Positions 44,600 to 57,041 of a stretch of DNA of 64,000 nt are shown here, in pieces (positions within the stretch are counted from its first letter, which is position 1; every line of letters starts with the position of its first letter). This stretch comes from Prostheceraeus crozeri (taxonomy: Eukaryota; Platyhelminthes; Polycladida; Euryleptidae): positions 1-64,000 of the forward strand of contig CAJQUW010011539.1 in assembly GCA_907163375.1 (NCBI GenBank). Reading direction: 5' to 3'. The notes beneath the pieces were generated by a model, which saw only the letters and a program-made list of their open reading frames with translations, was not told the DNA's origin and did no database searches. The translations under genes were made by a program, and so were the position numbers.

Positions 44600-46845
44600 C
44601 GTTTGATGGGGGTTGTCTTCTCTCCGTGATCCAGGCACTTATCTCTGCCGTCGGCAGGTATGCTTCTTGTGCTTGTAGGAGGTCCCCTGCAGTTAATGAG
44701 AATGGCCACTGGATTAACGAAATTTGCGCAGCATTCGGTTCGCAAGAGGGGCATTCTCCGTGGCGCCTGTGTGGCCGCCTGGATAGAGCATCGGCATTTG
44801 TGTGCTTAGGGTTGGACCGGTATTCAATTGAGAATCGATATTCTTGCAATTTTTGTATCCAGCGTGCCACCTGTCCAGTAGGCTCTTTGAATGACATAAG
44901 CCAGGTGAGAACGCTATGGTCTGTCCTCAGAATGAAATGCTTGCCTAACAGATAAGGACGGAACTCGTGAACGAAGCAGACCATGGCTAGCATTTCCTTG
45001 CATGTAACGCAGTAATTGCGCTCTGGCTTTGTCATGCAGCGACTCCCATACGCTACCACTCGCTCGAGACCATCAGGACATTTTTGGGACAGCACAGCTC
45101 CGATAGGTTTTTCAGAAGCGTCTGTGTCGAGGATAAAAGATCCTGCGTTCTCTGAGAAATCAGGTAATGTTAATATTGGGGCACTACTGAGCTTGAAGCG
45201 GAGTTCTTCGAAAGCGGTTTGGCATTCGGTTGTCCAAACAAATCTTACATTTTTACCAGTGAGGCGATGTAAGTGCCCAGCAGTTTTCGCAAATCCTTGA
45301 ATAAATCTACGATAATAGCTGCAGAGTCCTATGAAACTCCTCAGCTCCTTTTGCGTTTTAGGAACGGGCCAGTTGATTATTCTCTCAATGGTAGAGGGGT
45401 CTGTGTGGACTCCCTTGCGAGAGACTACATGTCCAAGGTATTTAACCTTAGATTTGAACCACTGGCATTTCTTAGGATTCAGTTGCAAATTCGCTTCACG
45501 GAATCTCTGCAGGACAGCCTGCAGGTTTAGCAAATGATCCTTAAATGTCCTCCCCATGACTATGGTGTCATCGAGGTAAACGAGGCAGGCTGACCATGTC
45601 AGACCGGCGAGTACATTATTCATCAGACGTGCAAAAACAGCTGGACCATTCGTCACCCCCATAGGGAGGACGTTAAATTCATATAGGCCGCGGTGAGTGG
45701 AAATCAGTTTTCTCTTTGGACTGCTCGTCCAGAGGTACCTGAAAATAACCAGACTTCAAGTCTAGGACTGTGAAATAACGTGATCCACTTAAGGCGTCGA
45801 TACTCTCGTCTATACGAGGTATGGGATATGCGTCTTTGACAGATATCTCATTCAGCTTCCTGAAATCAACGCAACAACGAAGAGATCCGTCTTTCTTTTT
45901 CACTACCAGAATGGGAGCGGACCAGGGACTGTAACTGGGTCGAATTACATCATCATTGATGAGGTCATCTAGCATCGTGTCAACCTCAGACCTCTTGTGT
46001 GGCGGTACTTGGCGCCCCGGAATTTTGATTGGAACGTGGGATCCGGTGTCTATCTGATGACATAATAGAGTTGTGCGACCCAATTTCTTACCTTTCTCTA
46101 CAAATACGTCTTCATAGGAGCGTAACACTTGGGCGGCCTCCTCTTTCTCCTCCGTGTTGAGGTCTGTCTCGTCCAACTGTGTTATAGCTGCTTCTATATT
46201 TGTAGGTGAAGCTTCAAAACTTACTTGGTCTGTTTGATCCGCCGACTCTGCCAAAACCTCGATTGGTTCTATAGTTGCAATTTCGCGACCGGCAGGTAGT
46301 CGGACATCAGCATTAGTAATGTTCATTAGCTGAAGCCAAATTTGCTTATCTCTGGGCTCGCATACGGCATTTGCCGAGAGGACACCGTCTGGTAATTGAT
46401 CTCGCTGAGCGGTGAGTAAGTTGAGGGAAGGAATAGGAAATTCTTCGCACTTCCCGAGACGATATGCGACACTCTTGGGAGGAATTACCGTATCTTGTAC
46501 TAGATGCACACTCACCTGGTATGTTTCGACTCTCCTCAGGATCGGTGTGCTGACTGCTTTATTGAAAAGATAAAACGTGTTACTTACCCAGTCAGCGCAT
46601 CCTCCATATAACATAATGAAATCCAGTCCGATAATTATGGGACTCCTGAGGCGTTCACAGACTATAAATCTCTGGTTGAAACATTCGCCCACGACTTCTA
46701 TGGGTATGCTAACTTCTGCAATAGGCTTGAGTTTGGAACAGTCAGGCTGGTCAAACTTTGGCATCTCCTTGCGGGTGTACGAAACGCCTGTTTCTCGACA
46801 CGTTTCAACATCAATCACGCTACGATCTGCTCCGCAATCTATCAT
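44600..46845 (-). pseudogene. Gypsy A protease, reverse transcriptase and RNase H region
   Basis: Protease active-site-like AMIDCGADRSVIDVE is followed by reverse transcriptase with VVKKKDGSLRCCVDFRKLNE, YFTVLDLKSGYFQVPL and the catalytic YLDDTIV, then a thumb (FIGLCSYYRRFI) and RNase H (LDTDASEKPIGAVLSQ, LRTDHSVLTWL, HTNADALSRRP). All in standard Ty3/gypsy order. The frame is broken between fingers and palm. Confidence 0.92.
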
Positions 46846-46978
46846 AGCGGTACGCGGTTTATGGTTTAAAAGCAGTTGAATAACGTTACGGCTCGGGGTC
46901 AGAATTGTAACATCAGACGGTTTCTCACCGGCTGCGGAATCAGTCCGTCCATCCGCGGAGTGTTCCAGCCTCAGTGGT

Positions 46979-47493
46979 TTAAATATCTATTTCCCCGAAA
47001 TGGACAATTTCTTCGTTCGACTTATTTCTCAATCGGCTAGGGTGTGGTTTTTCCGGTAATGATCGTAACCAAGTCTTAAGCTGACTGACATCTTCATCTA
47101 GCCTAGTTTCTTCGATCAGTTGACTCCTCATATCCGTTGTGAGAGTCACGGATCTCACAAATTCTGGTGCGTCCAATTCTGGTGAGCGAACCTCGCTGGT
47201 CAACCTCTCACTCCTGGACATGCCATCGGCATTTACGTGTGCCCGGCCTGGTCTGTAAATGCAATCGTAATCAAACTCTTCGAGGATATTAATCCATCTG
47301 GCCACCAGCCCCTGTGGCTCTTTGAAACTCTTCAGCCAAATCAACGCCCTATGATCCACTCGAGCCATGAACTTCCTGCCCAACAAGTAGTGTCTTGGTG
47401 GCTTCATAACTTCTTTGCGCTTTATTCAGACAATGGCTGGCATATAAAATTGGCTTTTCCGACCCGTCTGGCTGTATCTGCGATAGTACCGCA
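46979..47493 (-). pseudogene. Ty3/gypsy copy B, RNase H fragment
   Basis: The minus strand shows KPILYASHCLNKAQRSYEAT, RVDHRALIWLKSFKEPQGLV and AHVNADGMSRSERL, the RNase H of a gypsy element of a different lineage from copy A. It is cut at its upstream side by the Polinton P2 terminus (47494) and abuts copy A at its downstream side. The rest of copy B would be expected beyond P2, outside the window. Broken. Confidence 0.85.
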
Positions 47494-47506
47494 AGTAGTA
47501 TATATT

Positions 47507-47566
47507 GTGACATCCGGCGCGACGCTTCGCTTCGCTTTGCTTCGCTTCGCTTGCGCCGGATGTCAC
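47507..47566. repeat. P2 subterminal hairpin with CTTCG loop
   Basis: A perfect 14-bp stem, GTGACATCCGGCGC paired with GCGCCGGATGTCAC, encloses a 32-nt loop of GCTTCGCTTCG-type repeats, starting 13 bp from the element end. Confidence 0.85.
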
Positions 47567-47874
47567 ACTTTTGCGGGTTTTTCAAAAAAATCAAAATTTC
47601 AAAGATTTCAAAAATTTAGGTAGACTTCAAATTTCACGTGGCCGAAGACCGAAGGGCGAAAATTTAAGCGTTTTTAAAAATACCCAATTTTTCAAATTTT
47701 TCAAAATCTCAAAATTTGAGAATTACAATTTTCACCCTTAAAATCATGACCGTTCCAGGTCATGTAAAACCGGACACCAAAAATCATAAAAGTTGAGAAT
47801 TTCAAATTCATGAATTTTATCCATCTTTTCGGTTTTTAAAATATATCATGTGTCTAATAATATTTCTTTAAAAA
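47567..47874. other. P2 left subterminal AT-rich region
   Basis: AT-rich with repeated TTTCAAAAATTT-type blocks and one GC-rich patch (GGCCGAAGACCGAAGGGCGA). No gene. It probably belongs to the terminal inverted repeat, but the other end is outside the window. Confidence 0.5.
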
Positions 47875-48554
47875 TGGAAGAAACAAAAATGGAAGAAACC
47901 GCAAGAATATATCCTTCATTATCATATGAAATGGATATTGCAAAACACAAAGATAGAGTACGTTATATGAAAGATAAGGAATCTCAATTATTACTTAGAT
48001 TAGAACATTATAATAAATTAAGAAAGAGATGGAGTAAAGTTAAGAATGTAACACAAGGAATTGGCATATTCTTAACAATAAGTTTAGGTGCTTTAACAAT
48101 TGTTATATCTTCAGGTGTTCTAGTAATTCCAGTAGTTGCTACAGCTTTAACAGGTACGGGTGTTTTTGCAACTTCACTTGTTACAATGTTAGATAAATCT
48201 TTAATAACTAAGAAACGAAAATCATTAAAAACTAAACATTTACATATTAAAGAAGTCTATGATAAACTACATTACTACTTTCAAAGAGTATGTGATGATA
48301 ATGTTATTACGTTAGATGAGATTGAAAAATTTGATCAAATAGCTAATGAAGTAAATCAAACCTTTCAATTACAGTCCGAAAAAGTTGATGATAAGAATAA
48401 ACAGGGTGGCAAAATTTCTAGTGATGGTAAAACTTTTACTGGAGGTAAAATTTCTAATGAAGAAAATGACAAAATTTTTTTAGAAGAGCTAAAAACTTTA
48501 AGCGAAAATTTAAGCAAAACTTTATTAAACAAAACTTTATTAAACAAAACTTGA
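47875..48554 (+). CDS. P2 hydrophobic two-helix membrane protein
   Basis: An open frame that looks whole. I chose the ATG at 47875 (CTTTAAAAATG context) because P1 aligns there. A basic segment (RLEHYNKLRKRW) is followed by two adjacent hydrophobic stretches (FLTISLGALTIVIS and LVIPVVATALTGTGVFATSL) with a short turn. A basic and helical region then follows, with LDEIEKFDQIA near residue 160, and the C-terminus is a low-complexity KLLNKTLL-type repeat. Conserved near the capsid genes of other Polintons; function unknown, possibly virion membrane. Confidence 0.65.
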
Positions 48555-48705
48555 TTAAACAAAACTTTATTAAACAAAACTTAAAACGAGAAAACTTTAA
48601 ACGAAAAGATGTCAAACAACAAAGCAATAAAAAAATAATTTGTTCAGTAAAATGTTTTTGCTGTATTCCAATGTTACCACAAAATTCAAATATTATATTT
48701 TAAAA

Positions 48706-49535
48706 ATGGATAAAATTAGAGCTGATAATTTTAAAAGAATAAAACAATTAGAAGAGTTAATAAAACAAAGAAATATTATGAAAGAAAATCATCTTCAACA
48801 TAGAATGATAAAAGCTGGTATTCAATCTGATATGTTTGAAAAAATGCAGCAAACCGAGCAAATAAAAACTGATTTTGAAAAAACTATGAAACCATTTAAA
48901 ACTCTTGAAAAAGAAAGTACAAATAATGATAAACAAATTGATATAACAGATCCAGAGCACAAAACTATATTAGATGACTATGGATTACTAGAATCAAACA
49001 TTAATAAGAAATTACCAAAATCTATGCAATTTGAACATTCTATTTCATTTATAGATGGAAAAACAATACTAGATTTTATCTCGGACAAAAAGAAATATTT
49101 CCACAACCTTTTCGAGGTTTAATTTTTTCACCAGATAAATCTCCTTTTAATTTAGATAGAAATTTTGTTGATCTTTTAAGAGGAGCAGATTTAAATAATT
49201 ATGCTGTAGAAGATCTCATAAAATATAAAGCTATGTTAGACAGAGTTGGTGCAGTAAAATCTCTTAGACGTTATAAACAATTAGAAAATTTATTATCAAC
49301 GGGAGTTAAAGTAGGGAAAGGTTTATCTGAAAAACAGAAAACAGAAACAACTGTATTTTTACCAGATAATCCACAAGAATTACTAAATAGATTAAATATT
49401 TTAATATCTGCAATAAAAGAAGGACATAATTCTAGTTTCAATGAAATTCATGCTATATTGAAAAGACTGTTAGAAAAGAAGATTCTAAATGAAGAGGATT
49501 ATAAAAGTGTAGCTGAAATATGTTGTTGTTTTTAA
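48706..49535 (+). pseudogene. P2 coiled-coil protein next to the minor capsid gene, broken
   Basis: Homologue of 14400-15337. A coiled-coil start (KRIKQLEELIKQRNIMKE), the DYGLLESNI block, the NFVDLLRGADL block and the C-terminal GHNSSFNEIHAILKRL block are all present. The start is in a TTTTAAAAATG context. It lacks the 13-residue tandem repeat of P1. The frame is broken. Confidence 0.65.
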
Positions 49536-49592
49536 TTTTTTATAAAAAAATATTTCATAGAAAAATATTTATTCAAAATTTTTAACTAAAAA

Positions 49593-50380
49593 ATGTGTTC
49601 AGCAGATTTAGACAAAATTAATAATCATTTAGAAAATTTGACAGAGATTTTGGGTTCATCAAAATTTAGTACGACGTTAAAAATTATAACAACTACTTCA
49701 TCACACACTTGTAATTTAGAACCCATTCTTCATTTAGAACAAAATAAAAATTATCAAATTGCATTGACTAGTTTCTCTACATTTAACACTATTCAAAACG
49801 TTATCAAAGATGTGAATGATCAATTTAGATATTCTACTGATAAAGGTAAAACATGGAAAATACTAACTTCTCTTCCTGGTTCTTACGAAGTTGAATCAAT
49901 ATCAAATGAAATTAAGAGACATTTAGGTATACCATTTAAAGATAAGAAACAATTACATTTTGCAGTTGAACGGCAGTTAATAAATTTTCTCTTACTTTAG
50001 ACGAAAATCATCAAGTTGATTTTAATCATGATAGATCATTGTCAAAGCTATTAGGATTTAATAAACAAACCTATAGTCAAGGTTATCATTTAGGTGAGAA
50101 GATTCCAAAAATAACTGAAATAAATTCAATTGTTGTACATTGTGACATTATTGAAGGAGGATATATAAATGGTAAATTATCAAATTTAATATTCAGTTTT
50201 CCAGCTTTTACTGTACCCATTGGTTATAGATTAAATGTATTTCCCCAAACATTAATATATTTTCCTATTACAAGAAAAACTATTAACAACATTAACATTA
50301 GAATCACTGATGAGAAAGGACAAGAAATAAATTTTGGAGGTGAAGAGATTATGATAGATCTTTTGGTTCGGGAGGTATAA
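49593..50380 (+). pseudogene. P2 minor capsid (penton-like) protein, broken
   Basis: The same blocks as 15341-16144: YQIALTSFSTFNTIQNVIKD, GSYEVESISNEIK, VVHCDIIEGGYINGKL and the C-terminal FGGEEIMIDLL. Starts in an ACTAAAAAATG context. Broken in the middle. Confidence 0.78.
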
Positions 50381-50417
50381 ACTCCCGTTCGGGAGGTATA
50401 AACTCCCACGCGAAGCT
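50367..50417. repeat. Doubled hairpin after the P2 penton gene
   Basis: GTTCGGGAGGTATAAACTCC occurs twice in tandem (21-bp period). Each copy contains GGGAG-GTATAAA-CTCCC, and an ACGCGAAGCT tail follows. It is absent from the equivalent place in P1 (16135-16150). Confidence 0.75.
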
Positions 50418-50489
50418 AGAGAAGTTTAATTTTCTTCTTCTTCTTTAAAAATAAAAATAAAATAAAAATAAATTTTTTTATTAAAAAAT

Positions 50490-51253
50490 GAGTGAAGTAC
50501 CCCCATTAAACAAAAAAACTTAAATTTAATCATCATCCAAATTTATCTAATAAAGTTTTGTCAGTTATTTGTGGAAGATCAGGTTGTGGAAAAACACATC
50601 TATTATTTAAAATTTTAACGACTCCAAATTTTTTGGATTATAACAATCTTATAATTTATACAACAACGGCAGAACAACCCGTCTATCAATTTTTAAAATA
50701 TGGATTTGAAAATAATCTTAAAAAAACAGCAATTGCTTCATTATTCAAAGAATATGAAAAATCTGAAGATGAAGAAGAAATAAGTTCGTGGTGTGAAGAA
50801 GCAGCAAAAAATAATCAGTTAGTAGAATCTAATAAAAATAAGCATATAAAAATACAATTAATAGATGATAGTGGTAATGTGCAAGATCCTAGTAAACTAG
50901 ATAAAACAATGAAACATTGTGTAATTTTTGATGATTGTGTTAATGATAGAAATCAGTCAGTTCAGAGAAATTATTTTACAAGAGGTAGACATAATAACTG
51001 TAGTGTTTTTTATTTAACACAAAGTATGTATTCATTAGACGGAAGTGTTATTAGAAAGAATGCAAATATATTTATACTATTTGAAATAAATGCAAGAAAC
51101 TTAAGTGATTTGTTAAGAGATTTATGTGTAAGAAATAAAGATGAATTTAAACAATCGTGTAACAATGCTTGGTCAAAAGATTATGGCTTCATTACAATTA
51201 ATATTGATAAAAAAATTCATGAAAGAGTTATAGAAAATATTTTCGCGGAGTGA
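50490..51253 (+). pseudogene. P2 DNA-packaging ATPase (FtsK/HerA, A32-like)
   Basis: Walker A GRSGCGKT and Walker B VIFDDCV are present, followed by RHNNCSVFYLTQSMYSLDG, in one 231-codon open stretch that holds all catalytic motifs. The extreme N-terminus, which starts in a TATTAAAAAATG context, is not in the same frame. Homologue of 16165-16939. Confidence 0.85.
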
Positions 51254-53108
51254 TAAAAATATACAAATATAGTGTTATAATATTTTTTTATTTTATGTAT
51301 ATATCAAATTTGTCTATCTTAGAAATTAGAAAATTAAAAAGGTTCAGTAGTTATTCCATCAGGTAAAATTTTTCTTTTATCATCAAATGGATCTAATGCT
51401 AATTTATGTTCTTCTTTTAAATACATGTTATGTTTCTTTGAATTAAGTCTATAATTACATGCTGTTTTTATTTCATTATTAAATAATGCATTTTTATAAT
51501 CTTGAAATGTTATTTGATTAGCCACTGATGCCTTTGAAATTCCTTTTAATGTTTTATGTGTTTTAATATTATTAGTTGTATCATAACAGTAACATTTAGA
51601 TTTTAAAAATATAGCTTCTGTTATGAAATCTTCATTTCCTTCTAATTCATCTTTTACTTTACATAAATCAGAAGGATGAATGATATCTTTTATTTTATCT
51701 ATTTCTTCATCAAGTGTAGAATTATACGGTATTGTTAATTCTAAGAAAACAGAATCAGTATCTGTAAAGTGTAATTTATAGTTTTTGCCATAAGCAGGTG
51801 CTAAATAATCATATATAAATTTATACATAAATAGTTTAGCTAATTCTAATATAGTGAATCCAATGAAATTAAACTTATCATGTTTTACGCTGATTCGACG
51901 TAAATGTACAGCACATAGTTCATCACTAAATCTAGTAGTTCTTTTATATGTAGGTTTCCTTGTTAAATTTTGAAACCTATCTTTATCATAAACTATTTCA
52001 ATATTTTGTCTATTACGCATATTTTCTAAAGTCTTACCATAAAATGCATTATTCATTAATTTGAAGAACACGTTTCCAAAATCATCTTTATTTCTTTTAG
52101 CTATTTTACGTTTTTCAATATTGAACTCTATATAATTTTTTAACCACCTAGATTTTTGATAAAATAGTTTTCGATGTATTTTGGTGAGAATCATTCCATG
52201 ATCTAAATACCAATCTAGCATTCTTCCTTCAACAACATACTTTCCTTTATTGCTTTGTGTTAACATAAGTTTTTTTGTTGGTCTGTATTTCTTAGGAATT
52301 AAAGATTTTTGATAATCTGAAAAATCTTCTATATTAGGAATTTTGTTTTCGGGACAGAAAGGAAAATATTTTGTTTTATCTTTTATTTCATCAGGGTATA
52401 CTAAATCAACTTCATATATATAACCATGATTATAATTTCCATCATATGTTTTTTGATAATCTAGAATATTACACCATTCCATCTCACCTGTTGGTAATTC
52501 TTGTATCATGCAAGAAGAATATAAGCTATTAAAATCATAATATAACAAATAGTTTTCTCTCATGAATTCATCAATTGCATTTTCACGTTCTACTCCTTCT
52601 CGTTTCGTTCGAAAAATTTCTAATATTTTTTCTTTTTCTTCTGGAGATAAAGGTTTTATTATTCCATAATCATCAGGATTTACTTTCTTATTATAACATT
52701 TAACATATCTATTACCTAAAACTGATGAAACTCCACCTCTAATTCCAGATTCAAAAAATAATAATTTATCATATGTATTTTCTTTATAATGTTTAAGTTT
52801 AACATTTGTATGTTTTAATCCTGCTAACCATGTTAAACCTGGTGTAGAATAACAATAACATGGATCTATTCCGTAATATTCTAAACACATATCACGAAAG
52901 TTTTCAAAAAGATCAGCTAGTATTAATACATCTATCTGTAGATATTTCATTGTATAATCATACATTGTTTTACAATTTAACTCTCTCCAATTCTTTTCAG
53001 CTTCTGCATAGTCTTCGTCAGATAATTGTGATTGTTTTAATGTTGATTTAAATTTATTTATTGGAGGAAGTTGTTCTTCTTCCATAATTTTATTCACAGA
53101 ATTAAAAT

Positions 53109-53176
53109 CAGTCTTCGACTGTGAACCACAGGTTTTATCTCCAGTTATATCAGTCTTCGACTGTGAACCACAGGTT
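53109..53176 (+). repeat. Tandem double-hairpin palindromes within P2 polymerase
   Basis: Two identical 26-bp copies (53109-53134, 53151-53176), each CAGTC-TTC-GACTG followed by AACC-ACA-GGTT. The 42-bp period keeps frame; each reads TCGSQSKTD in the polymerase. P1 has no such sequence at the equivalent site (near 18770). Confidence 0.85.
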
Positions 53177-53884
53177 AAATATTCATACGGAAATATGCCT
53201 TTTAAAGGTTTTAAATTATATTTATTTAATATTTTACATTGTTCAGGTTTCAAAGTTTTTCCCATAACATCTAATGAATAAGGAGTAAAAAATCTAAATG
53301 CATCTAAAATTCTAATACAACCTAATTGCATTGAAAAATATTCTTATTCTGTTTTACATAGTACATTTATTTGTTGTTGTTGTAATTTTTCAGATGAAAA
53401 TAAATCTTTCATTACTAGATGGAAATCATATTTAGAACCATTATAGAAATATAGAGGAACAAAGTTATATTTAAATTTATTAGCATTAAGATTACAAGAA
53501 TTATGTGCTGCACATCTATATAATCCATTTAGATGATCATGATCTTTTACCTTATCAAGGTATCTACCTTTGCCATTTTTATAATTTTTTGTAAATTCCC
53601 TTCCACAGTAATAACATTTTGTTTCATTAATAAAATTTAATTTTTCTTTTTCTGTTAATGGCATCATCGGTATATTTGTTTCAAGCAATTGTGAAAAGCG
53701 ACCTTGTAATTCTTCTACTTTCTTTGTAAACATTTCTGAACTATCTTCACCATAGTATTGAAAACATTCTGATTTAAATAATTAAGGATAATTTGAATGA
53801 ATGTACATTCCCCAACATAATGGTTTTTGTTCAAATAAATATTTTTCTTTACTTTGTTCAGCTGCACTTTTTTCATAATTAAAA

Positions 53885-53968
53885 ACCGAAGGTTCTAGGG
53901 CTTGGCCCGTACCATTTTCAGAATTATAATTTTCAGAATCGGGTGAAGCCCTGGAACTTTCCGTTCGA
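53885..53968. repeat. Two opposed palindromic double hairpins in P2 polymerase
   Basis: One copy in minus orientation (ACCGAAGGTTCTAGGGCTTG..., 53885-53913) and one in plus orientation (GGGTGAAGCCCTGGAACTTT..., 53941-53968). They add NRTESSRASP and GTGQALEPSVF to the open polymerase frame. P1 lacks them at the equivalent site (near 19400) but has a relative at 18091-18118. Confidence 0.75.
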
Positions 53969-55164
53969 TTTTGTATCATATTAACATTATATGCTTCAAA
54001 ATTACAATAAATAGTAAAGGGTACTTTATTTTTAAAATACCATTTATTATATTCTAAATAATCATCTTTAGGAAAAGTATTTTCAACTGCTTCGTTTTGT
54101 TGACAATTCTCCAAATGTCTATTCATTTTTTCTTTAGTTCTAAAGCTCGTCATACAATGGAGACAAGGAAAATTAGCATTATCTGAAGTTTTTGTGAATA
54201 TAGAAACATCTTTACACAATATAAAATGACCCTGATAATATAATATATTCGCTTGTGCTGGTTGTTTTGACTGTTCTAGTTTTTCAAATTTATCTTTATA
54301 TATTTCATGTGTTTCATCAATTTCTTTTGCAAGATTAAATGTATTTCGATGAAAATTTTGATTTAATATTTGTAGCTGATAACTATATTCTTTATCATAT
54401 TGTTCTTTATATTGTTGTTGACATTTTTTTAAAGATTCATTTATTTTTTCATTGGTTTCATTTTCTTCATTATTTAATTCTTTATTGTCTTCATTTAATT
54501 TTTGAATCGTTTCTATCTTATTTTGATAATTATGACCATATTCTTGTACTAATATTTTTGTTTGTTGTTGATAATCTGTTTTACATTTTTGTAAAATTTC
54601 ATTTAAATTTTGTAATTTTTGTTGATATTCTAAAGATAAAGATAAATAATCGGAATCATAATCATAATTATAATTACGTCCTTTATAATTATTATGATTA
54701 ATCATTATTGGTGATAGTGTTTTAACAATTTGAAATTTTTCAGTACATATTATATTTCCTTGGTAAAAAATATTATGATGCATGTAATTTCCTCTGTCAT
54801 TATATACTAGTTCTGATTGACATAAATTTTTATTATTCAAATAAAATTTTTTTGAATCTGGGTAAAGTGGAGTAATTTTACCAATAGAAACATAATTCAC
54901 ATTTAATTCAAAAACATTTACTTCTATTAAATTTTTATTCTTTTTATGAAACTTTATTAACCTATTATAATCATATGGAAATTCATCTAAGCCATCAGAG
55001 AGATCAAATTCATTTATGTATTCTTCTTTATTGTAATGACCTAGTCTTTCTTTGTGATATTCTGCAGGATGTAAATGTGCTATAATACTCCACAGAAAAC
55101 AATAATCATCTTCATTTTTTATGTTGATTATTTGTGGTGAACTGAAAGGTAAAAGGAACATAAC

Positions 55165-56490
55165 ATAAAACCTCCTTAAAAAAAAACAAAAAACAGAACT
55201 AACTAAACTTATAACTACTTTAACTTATCTGGACTCTACTTTAAAGGAACATAACTACTAACTAAACTAAACTTCGAACTACTAACTAACTCGAAATAAC
55301 TAACTCATGTCCCTTACAACATAACTAACTAAACTATACTTCCCTACTATAACTTCTACACCAAACTTAAATCAACTATACTCTCTCTACTCCTTATAAA
55401 AACTTTCTACCACTCTACACTATTCGATACTAAACTTACTTCATTACTTAACATAAACTCCTATCACTCCTACCGCCAAAAACCTCGTAAACTTATATCA
55501 CTCCCTACTCCTCAACAGATCATAAACTAACCTGGCCTCACCAACCCCTACCCTTACCCAACCTAACACAACCCTACCACACCCTACCCACCACAGTACC
55601 TCAAACCTAACAACCGACAAACAACAAACACCAACCAATCCCACCTCCACTACAAAGACCTCCACAACCACAATCGACCACAACAACTCACACCATCTTC
55701 TCAACACTGATAACCTCCTGCCCATACTACCACACTCCATAACACCACTACCACACACATAACATATGTCAAGCCTACAACCCCTACCTCCACCCCATCC
55801 ACCACCCCTATCCCTCATAAACCACACACCAAACCCACACTAGATCCACCCAACACCCACAATCACAATACCAACCCACGTCTCTATCCACCCAACAAGC
55901 CCCCACCACGCAGTCACCCAACCCAAGCCAAACGCCCACACACCCTCCCCAACCACAACCATACCACCACACCCCCCCCCACCCCACCAACCCAACCCAC
56001 CAAATCCACGCACCAAACCCCACACCCACCCAACCGATCCTCACCACACACCCTTCCCTCCCCACCCACCCCAAACCCACCAACCCACTCTACCAACATA
56101 CCCACCCAAACCCACATCCCAAACCACCCACAAAACACCACAACTCAGACAAGACCCACCTCCACACACCCAACCCACTGAACCCACACACCCAATCCCA
56201 ACATGACCCAATAGCAGACACCCCAAACACCCAACCCACACCCACCCCCCCACCACTACCACACCCAATACCACACCTAACCCATCACCCACCAACCACC
56301 GCCCTGCAACTCCACACTCCCCACTACATACCCACACCAAACATCACCCTCTCCCATCCCACCCAACCCACTCCCCCACACAAACACCCAACACCCCTTA
56401 AATCAACGCCTCACCCACCCACCACCACCCAATCCCAACCTCAACCACCCCAACCACTCCACCCATACCCAATCATCCACCCACCATAAT
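55165..56490. other. Almost G-free, C-rich block; probable consensus artefact
   Basis: G is almost absent from the plus strand over 1.3 kb. Composition drifts from A/C/T words (ACTAACTAAAC) to CCCACCC-type strings. It interrupts the P2 polymerase between segments that are only about 35 bp apart in P1. All long minus frames here are G-rich nonsense (GGVGG-type). Confidence 0.8.
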
Positions 56491-56812
56491 TATTTTTTAT
56501 ATATATCACTTACAAAATTCTTAGATATATTAATAACAAATCTCCAACCAAATTCACGTAACCTTGTGCTATCAATTATACACTTTTCTAATTAAGTATC
56601 ATCGATTCAAATATGGGTTGTATCTCATTAACCTTCTGAACTTCTTGTGAATTTATAAAATGTCCTTGTATTATTTCTTCATGAATTTCCATCAGGTCCA
56701 TTTTTTGTATAAAATTACTTCTACAATCCATATAACATTTGAAATGATATCATAATATTTTGAAAAATTTTATTATACTTATAAAAAGTTTCATCGGTTT
56801 CATTATGTTCAC

Positions 56813-57041
56813 CGGGCTAAGCCCTGTCAACCTCGGTTCGACAACCGATTCATTAAATAAATATTTTATATCTGTTACTGCGAAGCCCTGGAAGACATCT
56901 TTGATGTCCCGTGACAGCTTCAATCGGTTTGGGGTGGGGGGGGGGGGTGGGGGGGGGGGGCTTCAGCTTCATCAAAATCATCATTAACGCTAAATAAATA
57001 TCTTCATCTGGTACGGGCGAAGCCTATAAACCTTCGTTTTG
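56813..57041 (+). repeat. Three dispersed palindromic repeats in P2
   Basis: At 56813-56841 GGGCTAAGCCC is followed by AACCTCGGTTCGA. At about 56879-56915 there is GCGAAGCCC followed by the hairpin GACATC-TTT-GATGTC. At 57015-57041 GGGCGAAGCC is followed by AACCTTCGTTTTG. These share the double-hairpin plan seen elsewhere in P1 and P2. A run of G and T lies at 56930-56960. Confidence 0.65.

Larger units (their letters stand above)
40790..46975 (-). mobile_element. Ty3/gypsy LTR retrotransposon copy A with extra ORF
   Basis: On the minus strand from right to left: aspartic protease (CGADRSVID near 46845), reverse transcriptase, RNase H, zinc-binding and core integrase, integrase C-terminal domain, then an additional ORF ending just before a purine tract. 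Gag and the 5' LTR are not visible; the upstream end abuts a second gypsy fragment. It is broken in several places (about five) and carries a hAT insertion in the integrase. It is therefore an old, inactive copy. Confidence 0.88.

Noticed and set aside
55498-56340. Gly/Trp/Val-rich minus-strand frames
   Set aside because: They come from the G-free block and have no protein-like composition; probably artefact.
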